Positions 43,450-52,419 of a stretch of DNA of 64,000 nt are shown one piece after another (the stretch's first letter is position 1; every line of letters begins with the position of its first letter). Made by a program: the position numbers and the translations under genes. The notes under the pieces were generated by a model. The model was not told the DNA's origin and did no database searches. It saw nothing but the letters and a program-made list of their open reading frames with translations. Origin of the DNA: JASTVH01 sp042862465 (GTDB lineage Bacteria; Pseudomonadota; Gammaproteobacteria; Pseudomonadales; Oleiphilaceae); NCBI GenBank assembly GCA_042862465.1, contig JASTVH010000005.1, positions 248,001-312,000 on the forward strand, in the 5' to 3' direction.

Positions 43450-44798
43450 ATCGACCCGCTTCTTTCGCAAAAGGTGGTCGCCGGAATCTAGCCGGCCACA
43501 AGAACACGCCACCGGATCAGGAACGCCTGTATCGGATGGACATAAAATATATGATCCAGACGATTCGCCACGAAGGGTGGGCCTTTATCCTGATCTGTAC
43601 CTACCTGTTTTTCGAGTATGTGCGCCCTCAGTCGATATGGACTTGGTTGGACTTTCTACCTTGGGTGCCGGTTTTGCTGGCTGGAGCGTTTGTTGGATTG
43701 CTTGCGGAACAAAAAAAGCGGCCTGCACCGCATGTGCTCAACAAGCTTATGGTCGCCTATTTTGGGGTCGTACTTCTGTCCTCTCTGTTCTCTCAGTATC
43801 CGGCTGTCTCCTTTGATCGCCTATGGACCTTCTACAACTGGCTGATTATTTATTTTCTGATCGTCAAAATTATTACGACACCCGCGCGTTTCTTCATTTT
43901 CTTCCTTTCCTTTATGGTTTATAGCCTCAAGATGTCCCAACACGGTTTTATCAGTTGGGCACAACGGGGATTCTCTTTTGCTTCATGGGGCGTCACCGGG
44001 GCGCCCGGTTTCTTCCAGAATTCTGGTGAAGTCGGAATCCAGATGTGTATATACGTACCTATGGCGGCTGCCCTCGTTATAGGATTACGGCGCTATTGGC
44101 GGCCTTTGTGGCAGATCGTTTTTTTCAGCATGCCTCTAACGGGGATCGGTACCATCGTCGCCAGTTCCTCCCGAGGTGCCATGTTGGGGCTGGCAGCTAG
44201 CGGGGTAATGGCACTGGCTAAAACCCGATATTTCACCCGCACACTGATTGCTGTCACTTTGATTGGGTTAGTCGTCTGGCAAGTCGTGCCCGAAGGCTTC
44301 AAGGCCCGCTTCGACACGGCGGGAGAGGACAGAACCTCCCTACATCGCATCGAACGATGGGAAGACGGCTGGAAAACCCTCAACGAATTTCCGCTGTTGG
44401 GCGTCGGACACAATGCTTGGGAGCCATACTACGCGAGCCATTTCACGCCCAAGTATGAGGGCAGCAGAATGGTGCATAATGTGTTCATTCAGTGCGGCAC
44501 GGAACTGGGCTATGCCGGTTTATTCCTTCTGGGGCTTTTAATTTTCTATTCCCTGAAAACAACTCGCGAAATCAGGCGTCAGGCGAAAGAAATCAACGAG
44601 CGCTTCTACTATTTTATGAGTTTTGGCTTCGATTTGGGGCTAGTTGGTTTATTGATCAGCGCTTCGTTTGTCACCGTCCTTTACTACCCCTACCTATGGA
44701 TTTACTTTGCACTGGTCGCAAGCATGCAGGTGTCTTTCCAGAACGGAATCAAATCCGGAGCACTCAAGGCTAACCCTAAGGATGCTCAGGATTCATAA
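43446..44798 (+). CDS. O-antigen polymerase/ligase-like protein (exosortase-associated)
   Basis: A 450-residue membrane protein with about ten TM helices. The N-terminal FFEYVRPQSIW and the Wzy_C-type stretch SSRGAMLGLAASGVMALAK, then HRIERWEDGWKTLNEFPLLG and MVHNVFIQCGTELGYAGLF, mark the exosortase-associated ligase/polymerase family (TIGR03097 type). It should join repeat units or transfer glycan to a partner in the periplasm. It is the only Wzy candidate in the window. Its stop overlaps the next start (TAATG). Confidence 0.88.
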   Translation: MNRPASFAKGGRRNLAGHKNTPPDQERLYRMDIKYMIQTIRHEGWAFILICTYLFFEYVRPQSIWTWLDFLPWVPVLLAGAFVGLLAEQKKRPAPHVLNKLMVAYFGVVLLSSLFSQYPAVSFDRLWTFYNWLIIYFLIVKIITTPARFFIFFLSFMVYSLKMSQHGFISWAQRGFSFASWGVTGAPGFFQNSGEVGIQMCIYVPMAAALVIGLRRYWRPLWQIVFFSMPLTGIGTIVASSSRGAMLGLAASGVMALAKTRYFTRTLIAVTLIGLVVWQVVPEGFKARFDTAGEDRTSLHRIERWEDGWKTLNEFPLLGVGHNAWEPYYASHFTPKYEGSRMVHNVFIQCGTELGYAGLFLLGLLIFYSLKTTREIRRQAKEINERFYYFMSFGFDLGLVGLLISASFVTVLYYPYLWIYFALVASMQVSFQNGIKSGALKANPKDAQDS

Positions 44799-46036
44799 TG
44801 CGCGAGAGTAACTCCAAGGAAAAGCAGCGCAACGTGTTGCTTGTTGACCAGGGCTTGTCGTTTGGCGGTGCGTTGGTGGTGCTCATGAGTATTGCACACA
44901 ACCTTGAGCCCCACTTCCGGCCGATCATCGTCTCAGCTATTCAGGGCCGGGTCGACGAATGGATAGATTGTGGCAATATCCGCGTGGAGTCCTGCACGCC
45001 CGGTTATACGTATGTAAACCATTTTCGAAACCAGAGTCGAATTGCCCGCATCAGAAACAAGTGGCTTCGCAAGCTCATGGCCTACGTGGTTACTGTGATC
45101 AACGTTGCGAGCAATATTCCCTATGTATTGCGGCTTTGCAGATTGATTCGAAAACACCGTATCGATGTTATCCATTCCAATAACAGCGTTTTTGTATTAC
45201 TTGCGGCGGTAATCACGCGCACGCCCTATGTTTGGCATTTTCATGGCATTCCGAGTGAACCGCCCAGCCTGTTGGAGCGGTTATTGCAATTCAGAGTGGA
45301 TCAATACCTTTCCATTTCAAATTATGTGTCGCACGCGGCGCTAGAGCAGGGGTATCCCAAGAACAAGCTCGTCACAGAGCATAATCCGGTAGCGGATCAA
45401 TTCATGACGCCTGCCAATCCGGAACTGCGGACAAGCACGCGTAAACGGTGGGGAATCCAAGACCGGGAATGTGTAATAGCCCTGTTTGGTCGGGTTATAC
45501 GGTGGAAAGGTCAAATGGAATTTCTGAAAGCCGTAGCAGCCATGGAAAACATCGATTCCGTAAGAGTGCTGATCGTTGGTGGCGCGACCGAGGGTTTTGG
45601 GGCCGGTTATGAGCAGGAAGTGAGGCAGTTTGTGACCAATCAGGGCTTGGAAAAGCGCGTGACTTTTACGGGATTCGTGAAAGAGGTACGGGCACTTTAT
45701 GAAGCGGCTGATATTATCGTTCACTCTTCTATCGAGCCTGAGCCCTTTGGGCTGGTAGTCACCGAAGCCATGGCATGCGCTAAACCCGTCATCGCGTCCG
45801 ATCTAGGCGCACCAAGGGAGCTGGTGGACGAGGGTATCGACGGGTTTGTTGTTTCCCCGACGAACACCAGGGCATTGGCTAATGCTTTGGACCAGCTAGC
45901 GTCCGATAATGAACTGCGTGAACGCATGGGGCGCAGTGGCCGCAAAAAGATAATCCAGAAATTCTCTCCGAAGGATTATGCCTTACGCATGGAAGCCATC
46001 TACAACCGGGTTATTGGAGCGCGAATTAATGGGTGA
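44798..46036 (+). CDS. Glycosyltransferase family 4
   Basis: A 412-residue GT-B enzyme. The N-domain has LLVDQGLSFGGALVVLMSIA, and IDVIHSNNSVFVLLAAVI lies further on. The donor-binding domain carries VIALFGRVIRWKGQMEFLKA and HSSIEPEPFGLVVTEAMACA. The specificity is unknown. It is coupled to the polymerase upstream (one-base overlap) and the flippase downstream (eight-base overlap). Confidence 0.92.
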   Translation: MRESNSKEKQRNVLLVDQGLSFGGALVVLMSIAHNLEPHFRPIIVSAIQGRVDEWIDCGNIRVESCTPGYTYVNHFRNQSRIARIRNKWLRKLMAYVVTVINVASNIPYVLRLCRLIRKHRIDVIHSNNSVFVLLAAVITRTPYVWHFHGIPSEPPSLLERLLQFRVDQYLSISNYVSHAALEQGYPKNKLVTEHNPVADQFMTPANPELRTSTRKRWGIQDRECVIALFGRVIRWKGQMEFLKAVAAMENIDSVRVLIVGGATEGFGAGYEQEVRQFVTNQGLEKRVTFTGFVKEVRALYEAADIIVHSSIEPEPFGLVVTEAMACAKPVIASDLGAPRELVDEGIDGFVVSPTNTRALANALDQLASDNELRERMGRSGRKKIIQKFSPKDYALRMEAIYNRVIGARING

Positions 46037-47516
46037 GAATGCGTCCAACGAGACCCAGAGCCAATTGGGCAAACGTTTTCTGAATCATTCTGTTATCTAC
46101 GGCTTGGCTATGGTCGCTCGCGCGCTTGCCGGTTTCGCGTTGTTGCCTATTTACACGCAGTACCTGGCGCCAAAAGATTACGGCGTGATTGAACTCTTAA
46201 CCATGTTGATTGAATTTAGTGCCATATTTTTCGGCGCCAGGATCGGTCAGAGTTTTCTCAGGTTTTATGGCCTCGCCGATTCTGAAACTGAGCGGTCCAG
46301 AGTGCTTGGAAGCGCTTACGGTATGGTGGCAGGCACTCATGTGGGTGGGGTCCTGGTGCTGGTACTTGCCTCCACGGTGCTCAGCCGCGTGTTGTTCGGA
46401 AGTGAGGAATACAGCCATCTAGTTGCCTTGTTTTCACTGACTCTGCTGTTTGGTGGATTGCTTGAGATACCGTTGGCGTTCCTGCGGTCTGAATCAAAAG
46501 CTTTTCACGTTCTCGGTTTTTCCCTCTGGAAACTTTTCCTGCAAATCAGTTTGAACCTGCTATTCCTTGTGTATCTGGAAATGGGGGTGGAAGGCGTGGC
46601 GATTGCGTCTGTGTCCGCCTCGTTCATCGGCGCCGTAACCATTACGTTAATCGTGTTGTGGTATCGCCGATTCACATTTTCCTGGGCTTTGGCCAGGCAA
46701 CTTCTTTCTTTCAGTGCACCGATTATTCTCGCAGCAGTCAGCATGTTTGCGATCACTTATGGTGATCGCTACTTCATCAGAATTAATATGGATCTGGACG
46801 CGGTAGGGGTATACGCACTCGCTTACAAATTCGGATTTATGCTCTTTGCACTGGGTTGGTCACCTTTTCAGACCATGTGGGATGCCGAACGCTACAAAAT
46901 CTATAAGACGCCCCACCAGCATCCCGTCTTTGAAAAAGTATTTTCTCTGGTTTCGGTACTGGTCATTTATGTGGCTTTAGGAATCAGTGTTTGGGTTGAT
47001 CCGGTATTGCGACTGATGTCCGATCCAGCATATTGGGCGGCCGCGGATATCGTACCGATCATTCTCTTAGGGTATGTTTTTCTGGCCTGGACAAGTTTTC
47101 TCAATATGGGTTTATTTGTTAAAGCCAAAACCCATTATTTCGGCAATATCACTCTCGTAACGGCAGTTTTCTGTCTCGCTGCCTACGCTATCCTCATACC
47201 CATTTTCGGACTTTTCGGCGCAGCTATAGCTACGACGCTGACGTTCTTTTTAAGGCTTCTCGCCATTCACCGCTTTTCGGTTAGGGAGTTCAATATGGGA
47301 TTACGGTGGTATCCACCGATTATGGCGCTATGTCTGGCCGGGGCTCTGATCGTGGTTAAATTCTATCTTATACAGTTTTGGTGGCCTTCAGCGGTTGCAC
47401 TGATTCTTTCGCTTGCGTTTCCTGTATTGGCGGTGATGTTGGGAGTGGTCCCTCTCCATCGCATTCGAGAGACTGCAAGAATTGTTTTCAAAAGACGGCA
47501 ACACATAGCGAGTTAA
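46029..47516 (+). CDS. Oligosaccharide flippase (Wzx, MATE/MOP superfamily)
   Basis: A 495-residue membrane protein with 12-14 TM helices, expected to flip the lipid-linked repeat unit to the periplasm. The N-terminal stretch FLNHSVIYGLAMVARALAGF and the later LPIYTQYLAPKDYGVIELLT are characteristic. The start at MGENAS overlaps the glycosyltransferase stop. Together with the Wzy-like protein it indicates a Wzx/Wzy route. Confidence 0.92.
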   Translation: MGENASNETQSQLGKRFLNHSVIYGLAMVARALAGFALLPIYTQYLAPKDYGVIELLTMLIEFSAIFFGARIGQSFLRFYGLADSETERSRVLGSAYGMVAGTHVGGVLVLVLASTVLSRVLFGSEEYSHLVALFSLTLLFGGLLEIPLAFLRSESKAFHVLGFSLWKLFLQISLNLLFLVYLEMGVEGVAIASVSASFIGAVTITLIVLWYRRFTFSWALARQLLSFSAPIILAAVSMFAITYGDRYFIRINMDLDAVGVYALAYKFGFMLFALGWSPFQTMWDAERYKIYKTPHQHPVFEKVFSLVSVLVIYVALGISVWVDPVLRLMSDPAYWAAADIVPIILLGYVFLAWTSFLNMGLFVKAKTHYFGNITLVTAVFCLAAYAILIPIFGLFGAAIATTLTFFLRLLAIHRFSVREFNMGLRWYPPIMALCLAGALIVVKFYLIQFWWPSAVALILSLAFPVLAVMLGVVPLHRIRETARIVFKRRQHIAS

Positions 47517-47521
47517 ACAAA

Positions 47522-48373
47522 ATGAGCCGTGTTAATCTATTCGTTGTGGGCGCTATGAAGTCTGGTTCGACTACCTTGCATGAGTATCTCGAGCGCCATC
47601 CGGCCATCTATATGTCTCCGGAAAAAGAGCCTGGTTTTTTCGTCCCGGAACTGTGGAATGGTAGAGGGGAAGACGAGTATAAGGCGCTTTTCGAAAATGC
47701 TGGCCAGGTAGCTTATCGCGGCGAATCGAGTACGCATTATACCAAGCTACCGACTTATACTGGCGTGGCCGAAAGGATCTGTCGATACAACCCTGAAGCC
47801 CGAATCATTTATGTCATGCGGGACCCGATTAAACGCCTTTTCAGCCATTACCGGCACGCGGTGCGAGATCTTCATTTTTATGGTGAAACCAGGCCGATAA
47901 TCCAAGCTATTGAAAAAGATCCGATGTACGTCGCGTATTCGGACTATGCCATGCAATTGAAGCCATATCTGGAATTGTTTGGTAAAGAACAGGTGTATAC
48001 GCTTACTTTCGAAGACCTGGTAAGCAACACTCAAGAGGAGATGGCCCATATCTTTGATTGGTTGGGCATAGACAAGACTTTTGAGATAGGGGAGACCATA
48101 GCGGCTAATCAGGCCCCCCAACGTTTCAAGAAAGCCAGGGGTAGGGGGGTCCTTAATCGTCTTCGTTATTCCTCTGGATGGGGCGTGGTAGCAGGTTTAG
48201 TCCCCAAGAGATTGCGGAAACTCGGGACAAAACTTTCGGAGACGGAAGCGACAGATGTACTCACTGCCGAGGACAAAGAGGCGGTTCGACTCCGACTTAA
48301 AGCCTATTTCGAAGAAAGAATAACCGAACTGGAGCGGCTGACCAGCCGGCATTACAACCGGTGGGAGTTATAG
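47522..48373 (+). CDS. Sulfotransferase (PAPS-dependent), first of three
   Basis: A 283-residue cytoplasmic sulfotransferase. The 5'-phosphosulfate loop is VVGAMKSGSTTLHEYLERHP (residues 7-26), and the 3'-phosphate site is YVMRDPIKRLFSHYRHA. It probably sulfates a sugar of the repeat unit. The start at MSRVNL is five bases after the flippase stop. The next gene is another sulfotransferase, one base away, so they are co-transcribed. Confidence 0.92.
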   Translation: MSRVNLFVVGAMKSGSTTLHEYLERHPAIYMSPEKEPGFFVPELWNGRGEDEYKALFENAGQVAYRGESSTHYTKLPTYTGVAERICRYNPEARIIYVMRDPIKRLFSHYRHAVRDLHFYGETRPIIQAIEKDPMYVAYSDYAMQLKPYLELFGKEQVYTLTFEDLVSNTQEEMAHIFDWLGIDKTFEIGETIAANQAPQRFKKARGRGVLNRLRYSSGWGVVAGLVPKRLRKLGTKLSETEATDVLTAEDKEAVRLRLKAYFEERITELERLTSRHYNRWEL

Positions 48374-48374
48374 G

Positions 48375-49244
48375 ATGAAAAGCACAGGACGAGCCGGCCC
48401 TGATTTTATCTGTATCGGTGCTCAGAAAGCCGGTACAACTTGGCTATATGACCAGCTTATCCATCACCCTGAGGTGTGGCTTCCGGTCATTAAAGAGCTC
48501 CATTATTTTAACTTTGCCAAACCGCATCCAGAATTGGCCGGCGTAGAAGGTTATCCCTGGGGTGGCCCTTTTGATCGAATGCGCTTTCTTAAAACCAGGC
48601 CAACTATTGAAACCTTTAATTGGTTGGTAAGATACAATTTTATGCCTAAGGGGCCGGAATGGTATCGGAACCTATTTCCAATAAAGGTAAATAGAGCACG
48701 CGGTGAAATGACGCCGGCATACTCCACATTGGACCGAGCGGGTGTGGAATTTGTGCACTCTACAGTACCAAAGCACTGTAAGGTTTTTCTCATTCTGAGA
48801 GATCCTATTGAAAGGGCTTGGTCCGGCCTCAAGATGAATTATCGCTGGCGGGGCGAGCAACTCGATGAGGATATAGCCTCCCTGAGGCAAGAATTGCTGA
48901 AACCCAGCAATCGTATCAGGTCTGCCTATGCGTCAATCATTCCATTATGGGAATCCTACTTCGAGGGACGTTTTAAGGTATTTTTCTACGACAATTTGGT
49001 CGCTAATCCAGAGGCGTTTTTACAATCGATATGTCGATATCTGGAAATAGATGAGACGTGGCAATCTCCGGTTTTGGATACGAGATCAAATGCTGATAAT
49101 AAAAATATCAATATTCCGTCTGAGCTCTATGAGAGCTTATTGGACGTCGTTGAGCAAGATTTGAAGTTTATCCGGCAACGTTACGGAACTAGTGCACCTA
49201 AATGGGCTTATGCCAGCAAGGAAGAATATGGAACAGCAAAGTAA
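48375..49244 (+). CDS. Sulfotransferase (PAPS-dependent), second
   Basis: A 289-residue sulfotransferase. PAPS motifs are CIGAQKAGTTWLYDQLIHHP at the N-terminus and VFLILRDPIERAWSGLKMNY in the middle. The motif layout differs from the gene before it, so the two are not a recent duplication. Substrate unknown, probably a hydroxyl on the repeat unit. Its 3' end overlaps the next gene by 17 bases. GC content begins to drop in this gene. Confidence 0.92.
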   Translation: MKSTGRAGPDFICIGAQKAGTTWLYDQLIHHPEVWLPVIKELHYFNFAKPHPELAGVEGYPWGGPFDRMRFLKTRPTIETFNWLVRYNFMPKGPEWYRNLFPIKVNRARGEMTPAYSTLDRAGVEFVHSTVPKHCKVFLILRDPIERAWSGLKMNYRWRGEQLDEDIASLRQELLKPSNRIRSAYASIIPLWESYFEGRFKVFFYDNLVANPEAFLQSICRYLEIDETWQSPVLDTRSNADNKNINIPSELYESLLDVVEQDLKFIRQRYGTSAPKWAYASKEEYGTAK

Positions 49245-50235
49245 GCCAATTAAGGTTCTTTCAACCTTAGATATGACAGGCTATTCTGTTGAAGGGGTAG
49301 AAGCTGGTTTTCAGCGTTTTGATGTATCTACATTTTCAAAATTTATCTCATCATTGTATCAGTTGGTTAGGAAGTCTCGGGACTATGATGCAATAATGTT
49401 TACTTCTGGAACGGCCTTGACACTATTAGCTATTATGATGGTTAAGTTGCTGAGGCCAAGTAATAAAATATATATATTTGACTTGATTCTAAAGCGACCT
49501 AGGTCCCGAAAAGAAAAGATTATCGCATTTATTAAGCGGTTTTTTCTGAAGTTTGTGGACTGTTTTATGATGATAAACAAAAGCTGGTCTGGCTACAGTT
49601 ATTATTATGGAGTGGGAGAGGATAAGTGTATATATATTCCTTTTAAAGCAAACAACTATAAGATACATAATAATTTTAAAATACGTAATAATGGATATGC
49701 GTTGTGTTGTGGCGCAAGCCAAAGAGATATTGACACGTTGGTGAAAGCAGGTCGTCTAACGGATACTGAGATTAAGATACTGCTGCCGAAACACATGGAA
49801 TCGGCGCACAATACTAGATTTACGGCTAATGATATTCCCTCGAACGTAACGATAATCAGAGAATTTCTAAAGCGGGACGATTGGTATCGTTATATGGCAG
49901 AGAGCTTTTGTGTTGTTATACCTATTATTGAAGATACGCTTCAACCAGCAGGTATTAGTGTTTATCTTGAAGCCATGATGTTTAGAAAGCCGGTCGTTAT
50001 AACCAAGGGTAGTTCGACTGAAGGTATATTGGATGACAATGTTCAAGCGATTATGGTCCCTCCTAATGATCCTCGCGCCATAGTTTCGGCGCTAAGTCGT
50101 TTGAGTAATGACCAGCAGTTTTACGATGAGCTTGCAGAGAATGGTTATCGTTATGCTTCTAGCCTGCAAGACCACAGTCGTATGGTTTGCGATATCCTGA
50201 AGAGCTTTAGAAAGCCCGAGGTTGTTTTCACTTAA
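49228..50235 (+). CDS. Glycosyltransferase-like protein (GT-B), AT-rich
   Basis: A 335-residue protein with a GT4-like C-domain: YLEAMMFRKPVVITKGSSTE and AIMVPPNDPRAIVSALSRL fit the donor site, while the N-domain (KVLSTLDMTGYSVEGVEAGF) is less typical. The start at MEQQSK has AAGGAAG upstream. It is noticeably AT-rich with rare codons, marking the start of an accessory stretch. Function as a glycosyltransferase is likely but not proven. Confidence 0.75.
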   Translation: MEQQSKPIKVLSTLDMTGYSVEGVEAGFQRFDVSTFSKFISSLYQLVRKSRDYDAIMFTSGTALTLLAIMMVKLLRPSNKIYIFDLILKRPRSRKEKIIAFIKRFFLKFVDCFMMINKSWSGYSYYYGVGEDKCIYIPFKANNYKIHNNFKIRNNGYALCCGASQRDIDTLVKAGRLTDTEIKILLPKHMESAHNTRFTANDIPSNVTIIREFLKRDDWYRYMAESFCVVIPIIEDTLQPAGISVYLEAMMFRKPVVITKGSSTEGILDDNVQAIMVPPNDPRAIVSALSRLSNDQQFYDELAENGYRYASSLQDHSRMVCDILKSFRKPEVVFT

Positions 50236-50261
50236 AAAGGAATTTGTTTAAGATTGTAACA

Positions 50262-50300
50262 TTTTGTGGTTATGAGACGTGCTTTTCAACCACACAAAAA
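50262..50300. repeat. Imperfect inverted repeat before the jelly-roll gene
   Basis: TTTTGTGGTT (50262-50271) and AACCACACAAAAA (50288-50300) pair as a six-base stem with a four-base extension after a two-base bulge. It lies just after the glycosyltransferase stop and has no T-run, so it may be an inefficient terminator. The 150-base gap otherwise shows no good promoter. Confidence 0.5.
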
Positions 50301-50385
50301 GTAATAAACAGTGGTTTGTTAAAATCCGTAAAATCGTAGACTATGAAATAGTGGATCGCTGGCTTTGATCTTAGGTAATGCTGAT

Positions 50386-51255
50386 ATGAATCTTAAAACT
50401 TTGATACCCGCAATCTTGATGCTTTTTGCTGCTAGTTACGCGACGGCGTGGACTCGTTCGATTGACTTCAACGACGGTACAGTAGGCGCAAAAGCTGAAA
50501 CTCAGACAACATTTGATGGTGCGGCTGGTAGAACAACGTTTTCCAATGATGTCTCTCTTGATGGATCCAACAGTGCCAAGATGACGATTTTGGAGGGTGA
50601 AACCGGGTTCGGCTACTGGGGTGGGGTTCTAAACTTTCCAGATGATCTCTATAAGGGAGATCAATTTTGGGCGTCATTCTATATGTATGTCCCTAAAGAT
50701 TTTGTCTTTTATGCAGAGGGTAATGGCGCACTTAAATTTTTGCGAGTAAGGACCCGTGCTGCTGATCCGGATACTATTGGCGGTTTCAACGACTTCCAGA
50801 TTATGGACGATGACTCCTTTAACGGCGCAGTGTATCGCTACATTAAGGAAGGAGCTGCGGGCCGAGGCTGGAGATACATAGGAACTCAGGCAGAGAAGGA
50901 AACCCTACTGCCTAGGGGAAAGTGGTTCAAGGTAGAGATTGGAGCGTCATTCGATTCGGTGCCCATATCAGAGGGTGGGACTGCCTACTTTAGGTTATGG
51001 ATCGACGATAAGTTGGTTTGGAATGGAGAAGATGTTCAGACACTGACGAATAGTCCTGATTGGGCAGATTCCTTGTTCTTCTTCACCTATTGGAATGGAA
51101 AGGCTCCTCAAACCCAGTCCCTATACATTGATAACATCATAATGACTTCTGATAAACCTAATAATTATGACTCCGAAGGGCACCCGTATATAGGTAGTAC
51201 CAATTCCGTGGAATGGAAGGCGCCCCCTGCGGCAGTGCAGTTGCAGGTTCAATGA
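50386..51255 (+). CDS. Secreted jelly-roll (concanavalin-like) protein
   Basis: A 289-residue exported protein with a signal peptide (MNLKTLIPAILMLFAASYAT, cleavage near TAWTR). The mature part has alternating beta strands with FDGAAGRTTFSN, GYWGGVLNFP, KFLRVRTRA, GKWFKVEIGASF and LYIDNIIM, the layout of LamG-like or polysaccharide-lyase jelly-rolls. A lyase or lectin acting on the polysaccharide is possible; no catalytic residues can be named. The start at MNLKT follows weak AGG. It lies directly upstream of a glycosyltransferase gene. Confidence 0.72.
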   Translation: MNLKTLIPAILMLFAASYATAWTRSIDFNDGTVGAKAETQTTFDGAAGRTTFSNDVSLDGSNSAKMTILEGETGFGYWGGVLNFPDDLYKGDQFWASFYMYVPKDFVFYAEGNGALKFLRVRTRAADPDTIGGFNDFQIMDDDSFNGAVYRYIKEGAAGRGWRYIGTQAEKETLLPRGKWFKVEIGASFDSVPISEGGTAYFRLWIDDKLVWNGEDVQTLTNSPDWADSLFFFTYWNGKAPQTQSLYIDNIIMTSDKPNNYDSEGHPYIGSTNSVEWKAPPAAVQLQVQ

Positions 51256-51259
51256 TTAT

Positions 51260-52168
51260 ATGGAGCTGAGTTTTATTATTCCGACTTTGAATGAAGAGCA
51301 AGGGATTGCTCAAACGATAAATCGGATTCGTGACGTCATGGATGGTGTCAGCCATGAAATAATTATCGTTGATAACGGGTCCACCGACAACACAAGAGAT
51401 ATAGCTAGCAGTTTGGCAGATGCCGTATTTGTAGATAGCGAAAAAACTGTTGGAGGGCTTAGAAATCTCGGGGCTTCGCATGCAAACGGTGCGGTATTAG
51501 TTTTCAATGATGCGGATGTTCTAATAACCAAGGAGTGGTTGAGCGATTTAAAATCTACCTACCCAAAGATTGTGAGTGAAAAAATCGTTATTGGTGGGGC
51601 TCTCGATGTTTCTGATCCAAAAAACCTAATCCATAAATACTGGTTTCAACCGCTACTAAATAAAAAGAAAAGCGCGGATGTAAATTACGTAGGTACTGGG
51701 AATATGGTTGTGTCAAAGGCTTTTTTCACAGCTTGTAAAGGCTTTGATGAAAAGCTTGCTACGGGGGAAGATTATGACTTTTGCATTAGAGCTAAAAAAG
51801 ATGAAGGATCTATTGAATATCACGCAGATATGAAAGCATTACATGAAGGATATCCCTGTACCTTTTCAGCTTTTATCAAAAGGGAGTTCTGGCACGGTAA
51901 AGGGGATGCTCGATCATTATCAGCGTTTTTTAGCTCTAAGGTAGCATTAGCTTCGTTTTTATTTGTTCTATTGCATATCTTTATTGTCATTTCACTACTA
52001 CTACACTGGAGATCATTGGCTTTGGTAACTGTGGTAGTGGTCGTGTTATTCGCAATTGCCTTGTCGTTTTATAGGACCAGTGCCCGACTAGGACTCGAAG
52101 GGCGTTTTTTTCATTTACTTTTAACGTTCGGTTATCTTTATGCGCGCGGCTCCCGCGCCATCGTTTAG
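51260..52168 (+). CDS. Glycosyltransferase family 2 with C-terminal TM helices
   Basis: A 302-residue GT-A enzyme: FIIPTLNEEQGIAQTINRIR, IIIVDNGSTDNT, and the DXD-like NDADVLI motif. Residues about 230-280 form two TM helices, placing it on the inner membrane. YVGTGNMVVSKAFF and ATGEDYDFCIRAK match the acceptor region. It is four bases after the jelly-roll gene. AT-rich like its neighbours. Confidence 0.9.
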   Translation: MELSFIIPTLNEEQGIAQTINRIRDVMDGVSHEIIIVDNGSTDNTRDIASSLADAVFVDSEKTVGGLRNLGASHANGAVLVFNDADVLITKEWLSDLKSTYPKIVSEKIVIGGALDVSDPKNLIHKYWFQPLLNKKKSADVNYVGTGNMVVSKAFFTACKGFDEKLATGEDYDFCIRAKKDEGSIEYHADMKALHEGYPCTFSAFIKREFWHGKGDARSLSAFFSSKVALASFLFVLLHIFIVISLLLHWRSLALVTVVVVVLFAIALSFYRTSARLGLEGRFFHLLLTFGYLYARGSRAIV

Positions 52169-52260
52169 CAAAAAAGCACTTTATTGCGAATAACTGCATC
52201 AGCCTCCATTCTACTAGCTATCACGTCTCCTTATTCCTTCCTTAAGTGCTTTACCTGACC

Positions 52261-52293
52261 CAATATATGTCAATAAACTATACACATATATTG
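52261..52293. repeat. Perfect 10-base inverted repeat upstream of the sigma-54 element
   Basis: CAATATATGT (52261-52270) and ACATATATTG (52284-52293) with a 13-base spacer. Its centre is about 110 bases before the predicted sigma-54 start, the range of enhancer-binding sites. It has no T-run, so a terminator for the upstream gene is less likely but not excluded. Confidence 0.55.
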
Positions 52294-52360
52294 TGGCCGT
52301 CTGTTTGAGTAATCCGTCCCATATGCGCAACTTGCCACAATACAGCAAGAAGATAGTTCA

Positions 52361-52376
52361 TGGTATTTTTTTTGCA
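52361..52376 (+). promoter_or_regulatory. Sigma-54 (-24/-12) promoter of a PEP-CTERM-type gene
   Basis: TGGTAT, five T, TTGCA. The GG and GC are 12 bases apart, matching TGGYAY-N5-TTGCW. Transcription would start near 52388, 32 bases before the chosen ATG with its GGAGG ribosome site. Confidence 0.7.
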
Positions 52377-52419
52377 GAAATAAGAGGGCGGTAAACCAAT
52401 AAAAACCATGGAGGTTGAT

